DNA from: an uncultured Lachnospiraceae bacterium
Lineage (GTDB): Bacteria; Bacillota; Clostridia; Lachnospirales; Lachnospiraceae
Direction: 5' to 3'
Assembly (NCBI GenBank): GCA_910589635.1
Contig: CAJUTD010000023.1
Coordinates: 17,618 to 26,865, forward strand
Length of the DNA: 9,248 nucleotides
Part shown: positions 1 to 6,699 of the stretch, piece by piece
How the letters are laid out: each line of letters opens with the position of its first letter
Numbering within the stretch: the stretch's first letter is position 1
Position numbers and translations under genes: made by a program
The notes under the pieces: model-generated
What the model saw: the letters and a program-made list of their open reading frames with translations, nothing else
Told to the model about the DNA's origin: nothing
The model's database searches: none

Positions 1-623
1 GTTGCGTTCACTTGTTCCACATGGGATAAATTCACCGCCAGTCCCCTCGTACACACAAAAAAGCTTCCATTCTGGGGCAGAAGTTTGGTGAAGCTTTGGA
101 AGGAAAGCCTGCTGCAAAACTTATCTGACTTTGTATGGATTTCCATCGCATGGTTCTGGTATTGTCCGTAAAGGATGCTGTCAAAAGATAGCGTTCTGGG
201 ATGGGAATGGCCGCGACCGTCAATTTGGGCAAGGGTAAGGAAAGCAGGGGCTGGCACGTTTTCCCAAAGCTGTTCCAGGCACCAGGAAATTTTGGCTGCT
301 TCCAGCGGTTTGAGGAGATAATCCATGGCATGAACCGAAAACCCTTCCAGTGCAAAACCAGGCTCCTTTGTGGTAAAGATAATGGGAAGGCGCGGATCTG
401 TTTCCCGGATCTTTTTGGCAACCGTAATGCCTGATATACCGTTCAGCCTGATATCAAGGAACAGTGCGTCACAAGCGCCGGCCTGGTAATGCTCCAAGAA
501 GGATTCCCCGCTTTCATAATTAGAGAAATCTATGGCCCGTCCTTGGGTGCGGCAATCCTCCTGAATGAGTTTCTGTAGTTTTTCACGGTCTGCTTGCAGT
601 TTTTCTATTAAAATGAAATGCAA
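1..623 (-). CDS. LytTR-family response regulator (partial, C-terminus beyond window edge)
   Basis: Two-component transcription factor with an N-terminal receiver and a C-terminal LytTR DNA-binding domain. The frame is open for 207 codons with no stop before the window edge; about 35-40 residues are probably missing. The receiver spans about residues 1-115: LFLDIRL carries the likely phosphoacceptor D57, followed by T84 in IIFTT and K105 in the YLLKP motif. The LytTR domain starts near residue 128 and includes LYGQYQNHAMEIHT, SFQSFTKLLP and FFVCTRGLAVNLSHVEQV, all typical of clostridial members. I chose the TTG at 623-621 because GAGGTGG lies 5 nt upstream and the product then begins LHFILIE, like other LytTR regulators. 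An in-frame ATG at 662-660 lacks a good ribosome binding site and coincides with the predicted transcription start. Oddity: the acidic pair expected near residues 7-9 reads I-E-K, so one acid is replaced by Lys. No partner kinase is visible. The family call is firm; target genes are unknown. Confidence 0.85.
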   Translation of the reverse strand, partial: MHFILIEKLQADREKLQKLIQEDCRTQGRAIDFSNYESGESFLEHYQAGACDALFLDIRLNGISGITVAKKIRETDPRLPIIFTTKEPGFALEGFSVHAMDYLLKPLEAAKISWCLEQLWENVPAPAFLTLAQIDGRGHSHPRTLSFDSILYGQYQNHAMEIHTKSDKFCSRLSFQSFTKLLPQNGSFFVCTRGLAVNLSHVEQVNA

Positions 624-668
624 AATTACCACCTCAAATCTAAGTTCTAAAAATTTTTTCATTCTGCT

Positions 669-695
669 ATCATAATTTCCATACTCGGAATTCAA
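669..695 (-). promoter_or_regulatory. Candidate promoter of the LytTR regulator gene
   Basis: On the minus strand, TTGAAT (695-690) and TATGAT (674-669) are separated by 15 bp. Transcription would start near 662, downstream of which lie the GAGGTGG ribosome binding site and the TTG start. The -10 is good (5 of 6), but the spacer is short, so this is a modest prediction. Confidence 0.35.
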
Positions 696-726
696 GTCGT
701 GCCGCCTGCTTTTCGAGTCGTTGTCA

Positions 727-754
727 TTGACATCCCCTCTGTAACTGTTATAGT
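727..754 (+). promoter_or_regulatory. Extended -10 promoter of the alkylsulfatase gene
   Basis: A perfect TTGACA -35 (727-732) is followed after 16 bp by TATAGT (749-754), which is preceded by TG at 746-747 (extended -10). Transcription would start near 761, leaving a leader of about 113 nt before the TTG start codon. The gene 1 promoter lies back to back with this one, so the two transcripts diverge from a span of roughly 100 bp. Confidence 0.7.
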
Positions 755-873
755 GAGGCTGAAGTTGCAAGAATCTGCCATGGAGCCAGATGAAAGCAGC
801 TGTTAGATTAACATGGCGAGGCCTTTCATACAACAATGAAGGGATAAAAAGACAGGAAAAGGGAGGAAAAGAA

Positions 874-2898
874 TTGAAAAAGAATGTGTTATCCGGTTTG
901 ATTGGTTTGGTGACTGTAGCAGCGTTGTTGGGCGGATGCAGCACGAAAACGGCAGAAACCAAGCCCTTGGATGCAAATCAGAAGGAGGCTACAGAATATA
1001 CCAAGGAGCAGAATGCGTCTGTGTACCAGCTTTTGGACTTTTCAGACAAACAGGAACAGGAATTTGCAGAAAAAGGATTCTTACGTGCGCCGGAGAAACT
1101 GGAAATTAAGGCGGAAGACGGCAGGCTGGTATGGAGCCAGGAGAATTATGGTTTTATCCGGCAGGAAGGGGAAGAACCAGGCAGTGTCAATCCAAGCTTG
1201 TGGAGAAATACGAAACAGAACGCGTTGTATGGGCTGTTTGAGGTAACGGAGGGGATTTATCAGGTCAGAGGATATGATTTGGCGAATATTACGTTTGTAC
1301 GAAGCGACAACGGCTGGATTGTATTTGACTGCACTACATCTGTGGAAACAGCCAAGGCAGGCCTGGCATTGCTGGAGGAGGAATTTGGAGAGGCGCATAT
1401 TGCCGCTGTGGTAGTAAGCCATGCCCATGTGGATCATTACGCTGGTATTGAAGGGGTGGTGAGCAAAAAGGAGGCGGCAGATCCAGCCTTGAGCTTGGAG
1501 GAACAGATAGCTTCTGGAAAAACCTTGATCATTGTTCCTCAAGGATATGAAAAAGCTGTTATGGAGGAAAATGTATTTGCAGGAAACGCCATGAAAAGGA
1601 GATCTAATTTCCAATATGGCACGCTGCTGGAAAAAGGGGAGAAAGGCAGTATGTCGGTAGGAATTGGGCTTACCTCCTCCAACGGAACGGCATCTTATAT
1701 ATCCCCCACCTTTGAAGTGAAAGAGGATGTATTTGAGATGACCGTAGACGGCGTGGAGATGGTGTTCCAGCTTACGCCGGGGACGGAATCGCCGGCAGAG
1801 ATGAATACATACCTTCCCCAGAAAAAAGCCTTGTGGCTGGCAGAAAACTGTACCGGAACCATGCATAACCTCTATACGCTGCGGGGAGCGGAGGTACGGG
1901 ACGGCAATGCATGGGCGCAGTATATTATGCAGGCGAAGGAGCTGTTCGGAAAAGAGGCGCAAGTAGTATTCCAGTCCCATAACTGGCCTCATTGGGGAAA
2001 TGAAATTGTCAACGAATATCTCTTAAATACAGCGTCTGTCTATAAGTATATAACATCGCAGACTTTGCAGTATATCAATGAAGGATATACTTCCACAGAA
2101 ATTGCTAACAAGATAGAATTACCTAAGGAGCTGGAAAAAATCTGGTATACCAGACAGTATTATGGAACTTTGGCGCATAATGCCAAAGCTGTCTATCAGA
2201 AATATATGGGCTGGTATGATGCAAACCCCATCCATTTGGATGAACTTGAACCGTCGGAATATGCCAAAAAACTGTTAGAGTATTTGGGAGATGCAGATAA
2301 GGTAATCGCTATGGCTCAGGAGGATTATGAAAAAGGGGAATATCAGTGGGTGGCAGAAATCACAAATACAATAGTTTATGCCCAGCCGGACAACTGGAAA
2401 GCCCGCTATCTGTGTGCAGATGCTTTGGAACAGCTCGGATATCAGGCGGAATCGGGAGCATGGCGGAATGCCTATCTGACGGCAGCGTATGAGCTGCGAA
2501 ATGGTACTGGGGATTATCCGGATACCAGCGCTGGAGGAACTGGGGCTACCGCTCTGGGTATGGACACAGAAACGATGCTTGATTACCTTGGAATCTGTAT
2601 GGATGCCAAGAAAATGGAGGATGTGAACCTGACTATTAACCTGGAAGTGACCGATCAAGGGGCGAAGTACCTGCTGCGTATCAACCATGGAGTATTTCTG
2701 TATTCCAAAGAGGAGTGGAGCGAGCAGCCGGATGCAGAAATCAAAATGAAAAAAGTGGGTATTTTTGGCATTGCCAGGAACAACAGCGAGCTTATGGACA
2801 GCGCCATTGAATCCGTCAGCGGAAAGGAAGATATTTTGTCCGTCCTGACGGGGAGCCTGGCAGAGTTTCCGCCGTATTTTAATATCATAGAGCCATAA
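874..2898 (+). CDS. Alkylsulfatase-family metallo-beta-lactamase-fold lipoprotein
   Basis: Predicted surface lipoprotein of the SdsA/BDS1 alkylsulfatase family, which hydrolyses alkyl sulfate esters to alcohol and sulfate with a dinuclear metal centre. An in-frame ATG at 790 exists, but TTG at 874 is preceded by GGGAGG at 7 nt and gives a textbook lipoprotein signal: MKK, a hydrophobic stretch, then LGGC with Cys22 as the lipidation site. The product is 674 residues. The metal motif HAHVDH is at 183-188. Family motifs follow: PGTESPAEM (302-310), AENC (323-326; E324 a likely ligand), MHNLYTLRG (330-338) and SHNWPHWG (368-375). The helical dimerisation region follows (about 385-540; KYMGWYDANP is characteristic), then an SCP2-like C-terminal domain (about 565-674). 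From memory, the family usually has His where G328 stands (CTGTMHN versus CTHTLHN), so substrate preference or activity may differ. No partner sulfatase or sulfate-transport gene is adjacent. Family call strong; natural substrate unknown. Confidence 0.85.
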   Translation: MKKNVLSGLIGLVTVAALLGGCSTKTAETKPLDANQKEATEYTKEQNASVYQLLDFSDKQEQEFAEKGFLRAPEKLEIKAEDGRLVWSQENYGFIRQEGEEPGSVNPSLWRNTKQNALYGLFEVTEGIYQVRGYDLANITFVRSDNGWIVFDCTTSVETAKAGLALLEEEFGEAHIAAVVVSHAHVDHYAGIEGVVSKKEAADPALSLEEQIASGKTLIIVPQGYEKAVMEENVFAGNAMKRRSNFQYGTLLEKGEKGSMSVGIGLTSSNGTASYISPTFEVKEDVFEMTVDGVEMVFQLTPGTESPAEMNTYLPQKKALWLAENCTGTMHNLYTLRGAEVRDGNAWAQYIMQAKELFGKEAQVVFQSHNWPHWGNEIVNEYLLNTASVYKYITSQTLQYINEGYTSTEIANKIELPKELEKIWYTRQYYGTLAHNAKAVYQKYMGWYDANPIHLDELEPSEYAKKLLEYLGDADKVIAMAQEDYEKGEYQWVAEITNTIVYAQPDNWKARYLCADALEQLGYQAESGAWRNAYLTAAYELRNGTGDYPDTSAGGTGATALGMDTETMLDYLGICMDAKKMEDVNLTINLEVTDQGAKYLLRINHGVFLYSKEEWSEQPDAEIKMKKVGIFGIARNNSELMDSAIESVSGKEDILSVLTGSLAEFPPYFNIIEP

Positions 2899-2987
2899 GG
2901 CAGGAAAACTCTTACATAACAGGATTAAAATGGTATTATAAGATAAGCGCCCTCCAGATTATAGGTTTATAAAGTTTTCAGAAAATT
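2899..2987. other. Spacer between alkylsulfatase and the clpB control region
   Basis: This AT-rich stretch shows no convincing rho-independent terminator for the alkylsulfatase transcript: the only inverted repeat, around 2974-2986, is a weak A/T stem without a proper T-tract. It contains the possible upstream promoter listed separately. Confidence 0.5.
2912..2939 (+). promoter_or_regulatory. Possible second promoter upstream of CIRCE
   Basis: TATTAT at 2934-2939 is preceded by TGG (extended -10 form), with a poor -35 match TTACAT (2912-2917) 16 bp upstream. If used, it would start a clpB transcript near 2946, upstream of the CIRCE element. The weak -35 makes this tentative. Confidence 0.3.
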
Positions 2988-3014
2988 TTAGCACTCACCT
3001 CTTGACAGTGCTAA
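2988..3014 (+). promoter_or_regulatory. CIRCE element (HrcA operator) of clpB
   Basis: The CIRCE consensus is TTAGCACTC-N9-GAGTGCTAA. Here the left arm TTAGCACTC is perfect (2988-2996), the spacer is exactly 9 bp, and the right arm is CAGTGCTAA (3006-3014), one mismatch from consensus. It overlaps the -35 hexamer of the clpB promoter, the usual geometry for repression by HrcA. An extra copy of the right half-site, CAGTGCTA, follows at 3019-3026 and reaches into the -10. Confidence 0.92.
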
Positions 3015-3030
3015 CAATCAGTGCTATTGT
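3002..3030 (+). promoter_or_regulatory. clpB promoter (sigma-A type)
   Basis: Perfect TTGACA (3002-3007), a 17-bp spacer and TATTGT (3025-3030) preceded by TG at 3022-3023, so an extended -10. The predicted start is near 3037, giving a leader of about 125 nt. The -35 lies inside the CIRCE element, so HrcA binding would exclude RNA polymerase. Confidence 0.85.
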
Positions 3031-3161
3031 TATCTCGAAACAAGGGTACACGTCTATCGGGTATGTAAAATCTGTGCCCGGGCAGACAATCCTGACTGAA
3101 ATATTATAAGTGAGGCAACAATATCTATAGATTAGGCAACAAGCTGGAAGGAGGAACCTTT

Positions 3162-5747
3162 ATGAATATTCAGAAATTCACCCAGAAATCAATTGAGGCC
3201 ATCAATGGTTGTGAAAAGCTGGCATACGAATACGGCAATCAGGAAATCGAGCAGGAGCATTTGCTGGTTTCTCTTTTGCTGCAGGATGACGGTCTGATTC
3301 CCAAATTGATTGAGAAGATGGAAATCAATAGAGAACATTTTATACAGAATGCTCAAGACCATTTGGCAAAGCGGGTTAAGGTGTCCGGCGGGCAAATTTA
3401 TATGGGGCAGAATTTGAATAAGGTGTTAGTGAGTGCGGAGGACGAGGCCAAGAAAATGGGGGACGCGTACGTGTCTGTGGAACATTTATTCCTGACGCTG
3501 CTCAAATACCCCAATCAGGCGCTGAAAGAGATTTTTAAGGAATATGGTATCACCAGAGACCGTTTTTTGCAGGCGCTTGCGACTGTGCGGGGCAACCAGA
3601 GCGTGGTTTCCGACAATCCCGAAGCAACGTATGATACCTTGACGAAATACGGTTACGATATGGTAGAACGTGCCAGGGAACAGAAACTAGACCCGGTGAT
3701 TGGGCGTGACGGCGAAATTCGCAATGTTGTGCGTATCCTCTCCCGGAAGACCAAAAACAATCCGGTGTTGATTGGAGAGCCGGGCGTGGGCAAGACGGCG
3801 GTAGTTGAAGGGCTTGCGCAGCGTATCGTGCGCGGGGACGTGCCGGAAGGGTTGAAAGATAAGCGGTTGTTTGCGTTGGACATGGGCGCATTAGTGGCAG
3901 GCGCGAAATACCGGGGAGAATTTGAGGAGCGTTTGAAAGCGGTTTTAGACGAGATTAAGAACAGTGAAGGGCAGATTATTCTTTTTATAGATGAACTTCA
4001 CACGATCGTCGGTGCGGGCAAGACGGATGGCGCCATGGATGCCGGGCAGCTCTTAAAGCCAATGCTTGCCAGGGGTGAACTCCACTGTATCGGCGCAACG
4101 ACGCTTGACGAGTACCGAGAATACATTGAGAAGGACGCGGCATTAGAGCGACGGTTCCAGCCGGTGATGGTGGAAGAGCCGACGGTGGAAGATACAGTTT
4201 CCATTTTGCGTGGGCTGAAAGACCGTTACGAGGTATTTCACGGCGTAAAAATTACAGACGGCGCGCTGGTATCGGCGGCAGTGTTGTCAAACCGTTACAT
4301 CAGCGACCGTTTTCTGCCAGATAAAGCCATAGATTTAGTGGACGAGGCCTGCGCGTTGATTAAGACAGAGCTCGATTCTATGCCAACCGAGCTGGATGAA
4401 TTGCAGCGCAGGGTGATGCAGATGGAAATCGAGGAGGCGGCGCTCAAAAAAGAAGAAGACCGCTTGAGCAAAGATCGTTTAGAAACATTACAGCGGGAAC
4501 TTGCAGATTTGAAAAATGAATTCCAGTCTAAGAAGGCACAGTGGGACAACGAGAAAAACTCTGTGGAGCGGGTACAAAAGCTCAGGGAGGAATTGGAAGC
4601 TATTAACAGTGAGATTGCCAAGGCGCAGCAGAGTTACGATTTGGAAAAAGCCGCCGAGCTGCAATATGGTAGGAAACCGGAGCTACAGCGGCAGTTGGAG
4701 ATAGAAGAAGAGCAGGTAAAGAAGAAAGATTTGAGCCTGGTACATGAAAATGTCAGTGAGGAGGAAATTGCCAAAATTATTTCTCGCTGGACGGGTATTC
4801 CGGTGGCAAAATTGACGGAGAGCGAACGCAACAAGACCTTACATTTGGACGAGGAGCTTCATAAGCGTGTCATCGGGCAGGACGAGGGCGTCACGAAAGT
4901 TACGGAGGCTATCATCCGTTCCAAGGCGGGGATCAAAGATCCCAGCAAGCCGATCGGTTCCTTCCTGTTTTTAGGGCCTACCGGCGTGGGTAAGACGGAG
5001 CTTGCCAAAGCGCTGGCGGCGAGCTTGTTTGACGACGAGAACAGTATGGTGCGGATTGACATGAGTGAGTATATGGAGAAATATTCGGTCTCCCGCCTGA
5101 TTGGGGCGCCTCCCGGATATGTCGGCTATGAGGAGGGCGGACAGCTCACGGAGGCAGTGCGCAGGAAACCATATTCCGTGGTATTATTTGACGAGGTGGA
5201 GAAAGCGCACCCGGATGTGTTCAACGTGTTATTGCAGGTGTTGGACGATGGCAGAATTACCGATTCCCAGGGACGCACCGTGGATTTTAAAAACACCATT
5301 TTGATTATGACTTCTAATCTTGGTTCTTCTTACTTGTTGGAGGGCATAGAAGAGGATGGAGAGATTAATGCCGCATGTGAAGAAGCCGTTATGAATGAGT
5401 TGAGAGGGAATTTCCGGCCGGAATTTTTAAATCGGTTGGACGAGGTGATTATGTTTAAACCTCTGACGAAAGGCAATATTGGCGGAATCATCCGGCTTTT
5501 GATGGCGGACTTAAACAAGAGGCTTGTAGAGCGGGAGATTTCCGTGGAATTGAGCGCGCAGGCGGAGCAGTTTATCGTGGATAACGGTTACGATCCGGTA
5601 TATGGCGCGCGCCCGCTCAAGCGGTATCTGCAAAAGACTGTGGAGACGTTGGCTGCAAAGCTGATTCTTGCTGATGGAGCAGGCGCTGGAGATATCATTT
5701 ATATTGAACTTCAAAATGGCGCATTGGCTGCAAAATGTAAAAATTAA
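3162..5747 (+). CDS. clpB: ATP-dependent disaggregase ClpB (Hsp100)
   Basis: Cytoplasmic hexameric AAA+ chaperone that extracts polypeptides from aggregates together with DnaK/DnaJ/GrpE. The 861-residue length is normal and every domain is present. The substrate-binding N domain covers about 1-150. NBD1 has Walker A GEPGVGKT (205-212), Walker B LFIDE (274-278), pore loop KYRGEFEE and arginine fingers R330-R331. The coiled-coil M domain (about 404-525), which distinguishes ClpB from ClpC/ClpE, is complete and highly charged. NBD2 has Walker A GPTGVGKT (605-612), pore motif GYVGYEEGG and Walker B VLFDEVEK (674-681). The C-terminal small domain contains FLNRLDEVIMF and YGARPLKRYLQ. The start is certain: AAGGAGG lies 7 nt before ATG. 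The upstream CIRCE indicates heat-shock control by HrcA; I see no CtsR-type tandem heptads. A strong terminator follows, so it is probably transcribed alone. Confidence 0.98.
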   Translation: MNIQKFTQKSIEAINGCEKLAYEYGNQEIEQEHLLVSLLLQDDGLIPKLIEKMEINREHFIQNAQDHLAKRVKVSGGQIYMGQNLNKVLVSAEDEAKKMGDAYVSVEHLFLTLLKYPNQALKEIFKEYGITRDRFLQALATVRGNQSVVSDNPEATYDTLTKYGYDMVERAREQKLDPVIGRDGEIRNVVRILSRKTKNNPVLIGEPGVGKTAVVEGLAQRIVRGDVPEGLKDKRLFALDMGALVAGAKYRGEFEERLKAVLDEIKNSEGQIILFIDELHTIVGAGKTDGAMDAGQLLKPMLARGELHCIGATTLDEYREYIEKDAALERRFQPVMVEEPTVEDTVSILRGLKDRYEVFHGVKITDGALVSAAVLSNRYISDRFLPDKAIDLVDEACALIKTELDSMPTELDELQRRVMQMEIEEAALKKEEDRLSKDRLETLQRELADLKNEFQSKKAQWDNEKNSVERVQKLREELEAINSEIAKAQQSYDLEKAAELQYGRKPELQRQLEIEEEQVKKKDLSLVHENVSEEEIAKIISRWTGIPVAKLTESERNKTLHLDEELHKRVIGQDEGVTKVTEAIIRSKAGIKDPSKPIGSFLFLGPTGVGKTELAKALAASLFDDENSMVRIDMSEYMEKYSVSRLIGAPPGYVGYEEGGQLTEAVRRKPYSVVLFDEVEKAHPDVFNVLLQVLDDGRITDSQGRTVDFKNTILIMTSNLGSSYLLEGIEEDGEINAACEEAVMNELRGNFRPEFLNRLDEVIMFKPLTKGNIGGIIRLLMADLNKRLVEREISVELSAQAEQFIVDNGYDPVYGARPLKRYLQKTVETLAAKLILADGAGAGDIIYIELQNGALAAKCKN

Positions 5748-5784
5748 ATTTGTGAGGAGTTGTCACTCTAAGATACATCAACAT

Positions 5785-5819
5785 TTGAGGGGCGGCTCCT
5801 CAATTTTGTTATTTTATTT
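5785..5819 (+). terminator. Rho-independent terminator of clpB
   Basis: An 8-bp stem (5785-5792 with 5796-5803, one G-U pair) closes a CGG loop and is followed directly by a T-rich tract, TTTTGTTATTTTATTT. It lies 38 bp after the clpB stop codon and should end that transcript before the deacetylase gene. Confidence 0.88.
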
Positions 5820-5880
5820 CACATAAAGTACAGACCATTTGTCATACATTTCATAGAAGTATCTGTGGAGCGTTCAAGGG

Positions 5881-6630
5881 ATGAGTGGAAAAAAAATTTG
5901 GCAGCGGATTTGGAAAAATCATACGAAACTGCATATCTGGGAAAAATGCCTGGTGTTTGATTTATTTTGCGTCTGTTTGGCGACGGGCGCTATTATGAGC
6001 GGCACAGGGCATTTGGGAGCGGAAAATGAGGGCGTTTTGGCAACTGCTCAGGTTCAGGAAGATACGCAGGGGGAAACGAAAAAGATTGCGCTTACCTTTG
6101 ACGACGGCCCGCATCCTCAATATACGCCGGAAATGCTTGCCGCTTTAAAAGAGCGGGATGTGAAAGCGACGTTCTTTTTACTGGGGGAGGAGGTCGAGAA
6201 ATATCCAGAGATTGTGAAACAGATTCATGAACAAGGGCATGTGATTGGCAACCATTCGTATAAACATGAACAGCTCAGTAAGCTTTCCATGAAACAGGCT
6301 TGTGCGCAGGTAAACCGTACCAATGAGTTGATTTGTGAAATTACCGGCACATATCCTTCCTATATCCGTCCGCCATTTGGAGACTGGCATGAGAAGTTAG
6401 ACTGCGAGGTTAATATGGTGGAAGTGCTCTGGGATGTGGACACACTTGACTGGTCCAGCCAGAATCATGCGCAGATTGTAAATAAGGTATTAAAAAATGT
6501 ACAGGAAAATGATATAATACTCATGCATGACGGTTATGAAACTTCAGTCACTGCTGCAAAAGAGATTATAGACACCTTAAAGAAGCAGGGGTATGAATTT
6601 GTAACGGTCGATGAAATTTTGTTTGATTAG
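5881..6630 (+). CDS. Membrane-anchored polysaccharide deacetylase (NodB domain, CE4 family)
   Basis: Metal-dependent deacetylase of the CE4 family, which removes N- or O-acetyl groups from peptidoglycan, chitin-like or other surface glycans. The 249-residue protein has a basic N-terminus, one hydrophobic segment at about 23-43 (signal anchor or uncleaved signal; no lipobox), a short linker, and the NodB domain from about 66. All five CE4 motifs are visible: TFDDGPH (72-78; D74 catalytic base, D75 metal ligand), HSYKH (125-129; two His ligands), RPPFG (163-167), DVDTLDW (185-191) and LMHDG (214-218; H216 catalytic acid). The ribosome binding site is modest (GGAG, 10 nt before ATG). It follows the clpB terminator, so it needs its own promoter; I could not find a convincing one in 5820-5870. 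No terminator separates it from rarA 66 bp downstream, so co-transcription is possible. The substrate cannot be told from sequence; PdaA- or PgdA-like specificity is not distinguishable here. Confidence 0.92.
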   Translation: MSGKKIWQRIWKNHTKLHIWEKCLVFDLFCVCLATGAIMSGTGHLGAENEGVLATAQVQEDTQGETKKIALTFDDGPHPQYTPEMLAALKERDVKATFFLLGEEVEKYPEIVKQIHEQGHVIGNHSYKHEQLSKLSMKQACAQVNRTNELICEITGTYPSYIRPPFGDWHEKLDCEVNMVEVLWDVDTLDWSSQNHAQIVNKVLKNVQENDIILMHDGYETSVTAAKEIIDTLKKQGYEFVTVDEILFD

Positions 6631-6680
6631 TACGAAGAATAATTTAGTAATATATTTTTTTGTGCTAGTGAGGGAGATAC

Positions 6681-6699
6681 GAAGGAGGAGCCTTCCATG
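6681..6699 (+). promoter_or_regulatory. rarA ribosome binding site inside a small hairpin
   Basis: AAGGAGG (6682-6688) is 8 nt before the ATG at 6697. The same bases form a perfect 5-bp inverted repeat, GAAGG (6681-6685) and CCTTC (6691-6695), enclosing AGGAG. The strong Shine-Dalgarno is certain; the idea that the hairpin limits translation is inference. Confidence 0.6.

Noticed and set aside
32..434. Open frames on both strands within the left-end regulator
   Set aside because: The frame that reads a clear receiver plus LytTR protein covers the same bases. These alternatives have no family resemblance.
790..873. Upstream ATG at 790 as the alkylsulfatase start
   Set aside because: It would put 28 unconserved residues before a textbook lipoprotein signal and has a poor ribosome binding site. 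TTG at 874 has GGGAGG at 7 nt and begins MKK.
1081..1992. 303-residue open frame antisense to the alkylsulfatase gene
   Set aside because: It lies wholly opposite a strongly supported gene, has no recognisable motif, and its composition is that of a shadow frame.
2940..3161. CtsR operator upstream of clpB
   Set aside because: The tandem GGTCAAA-type heptads expected for CtsR are not present on either strand.
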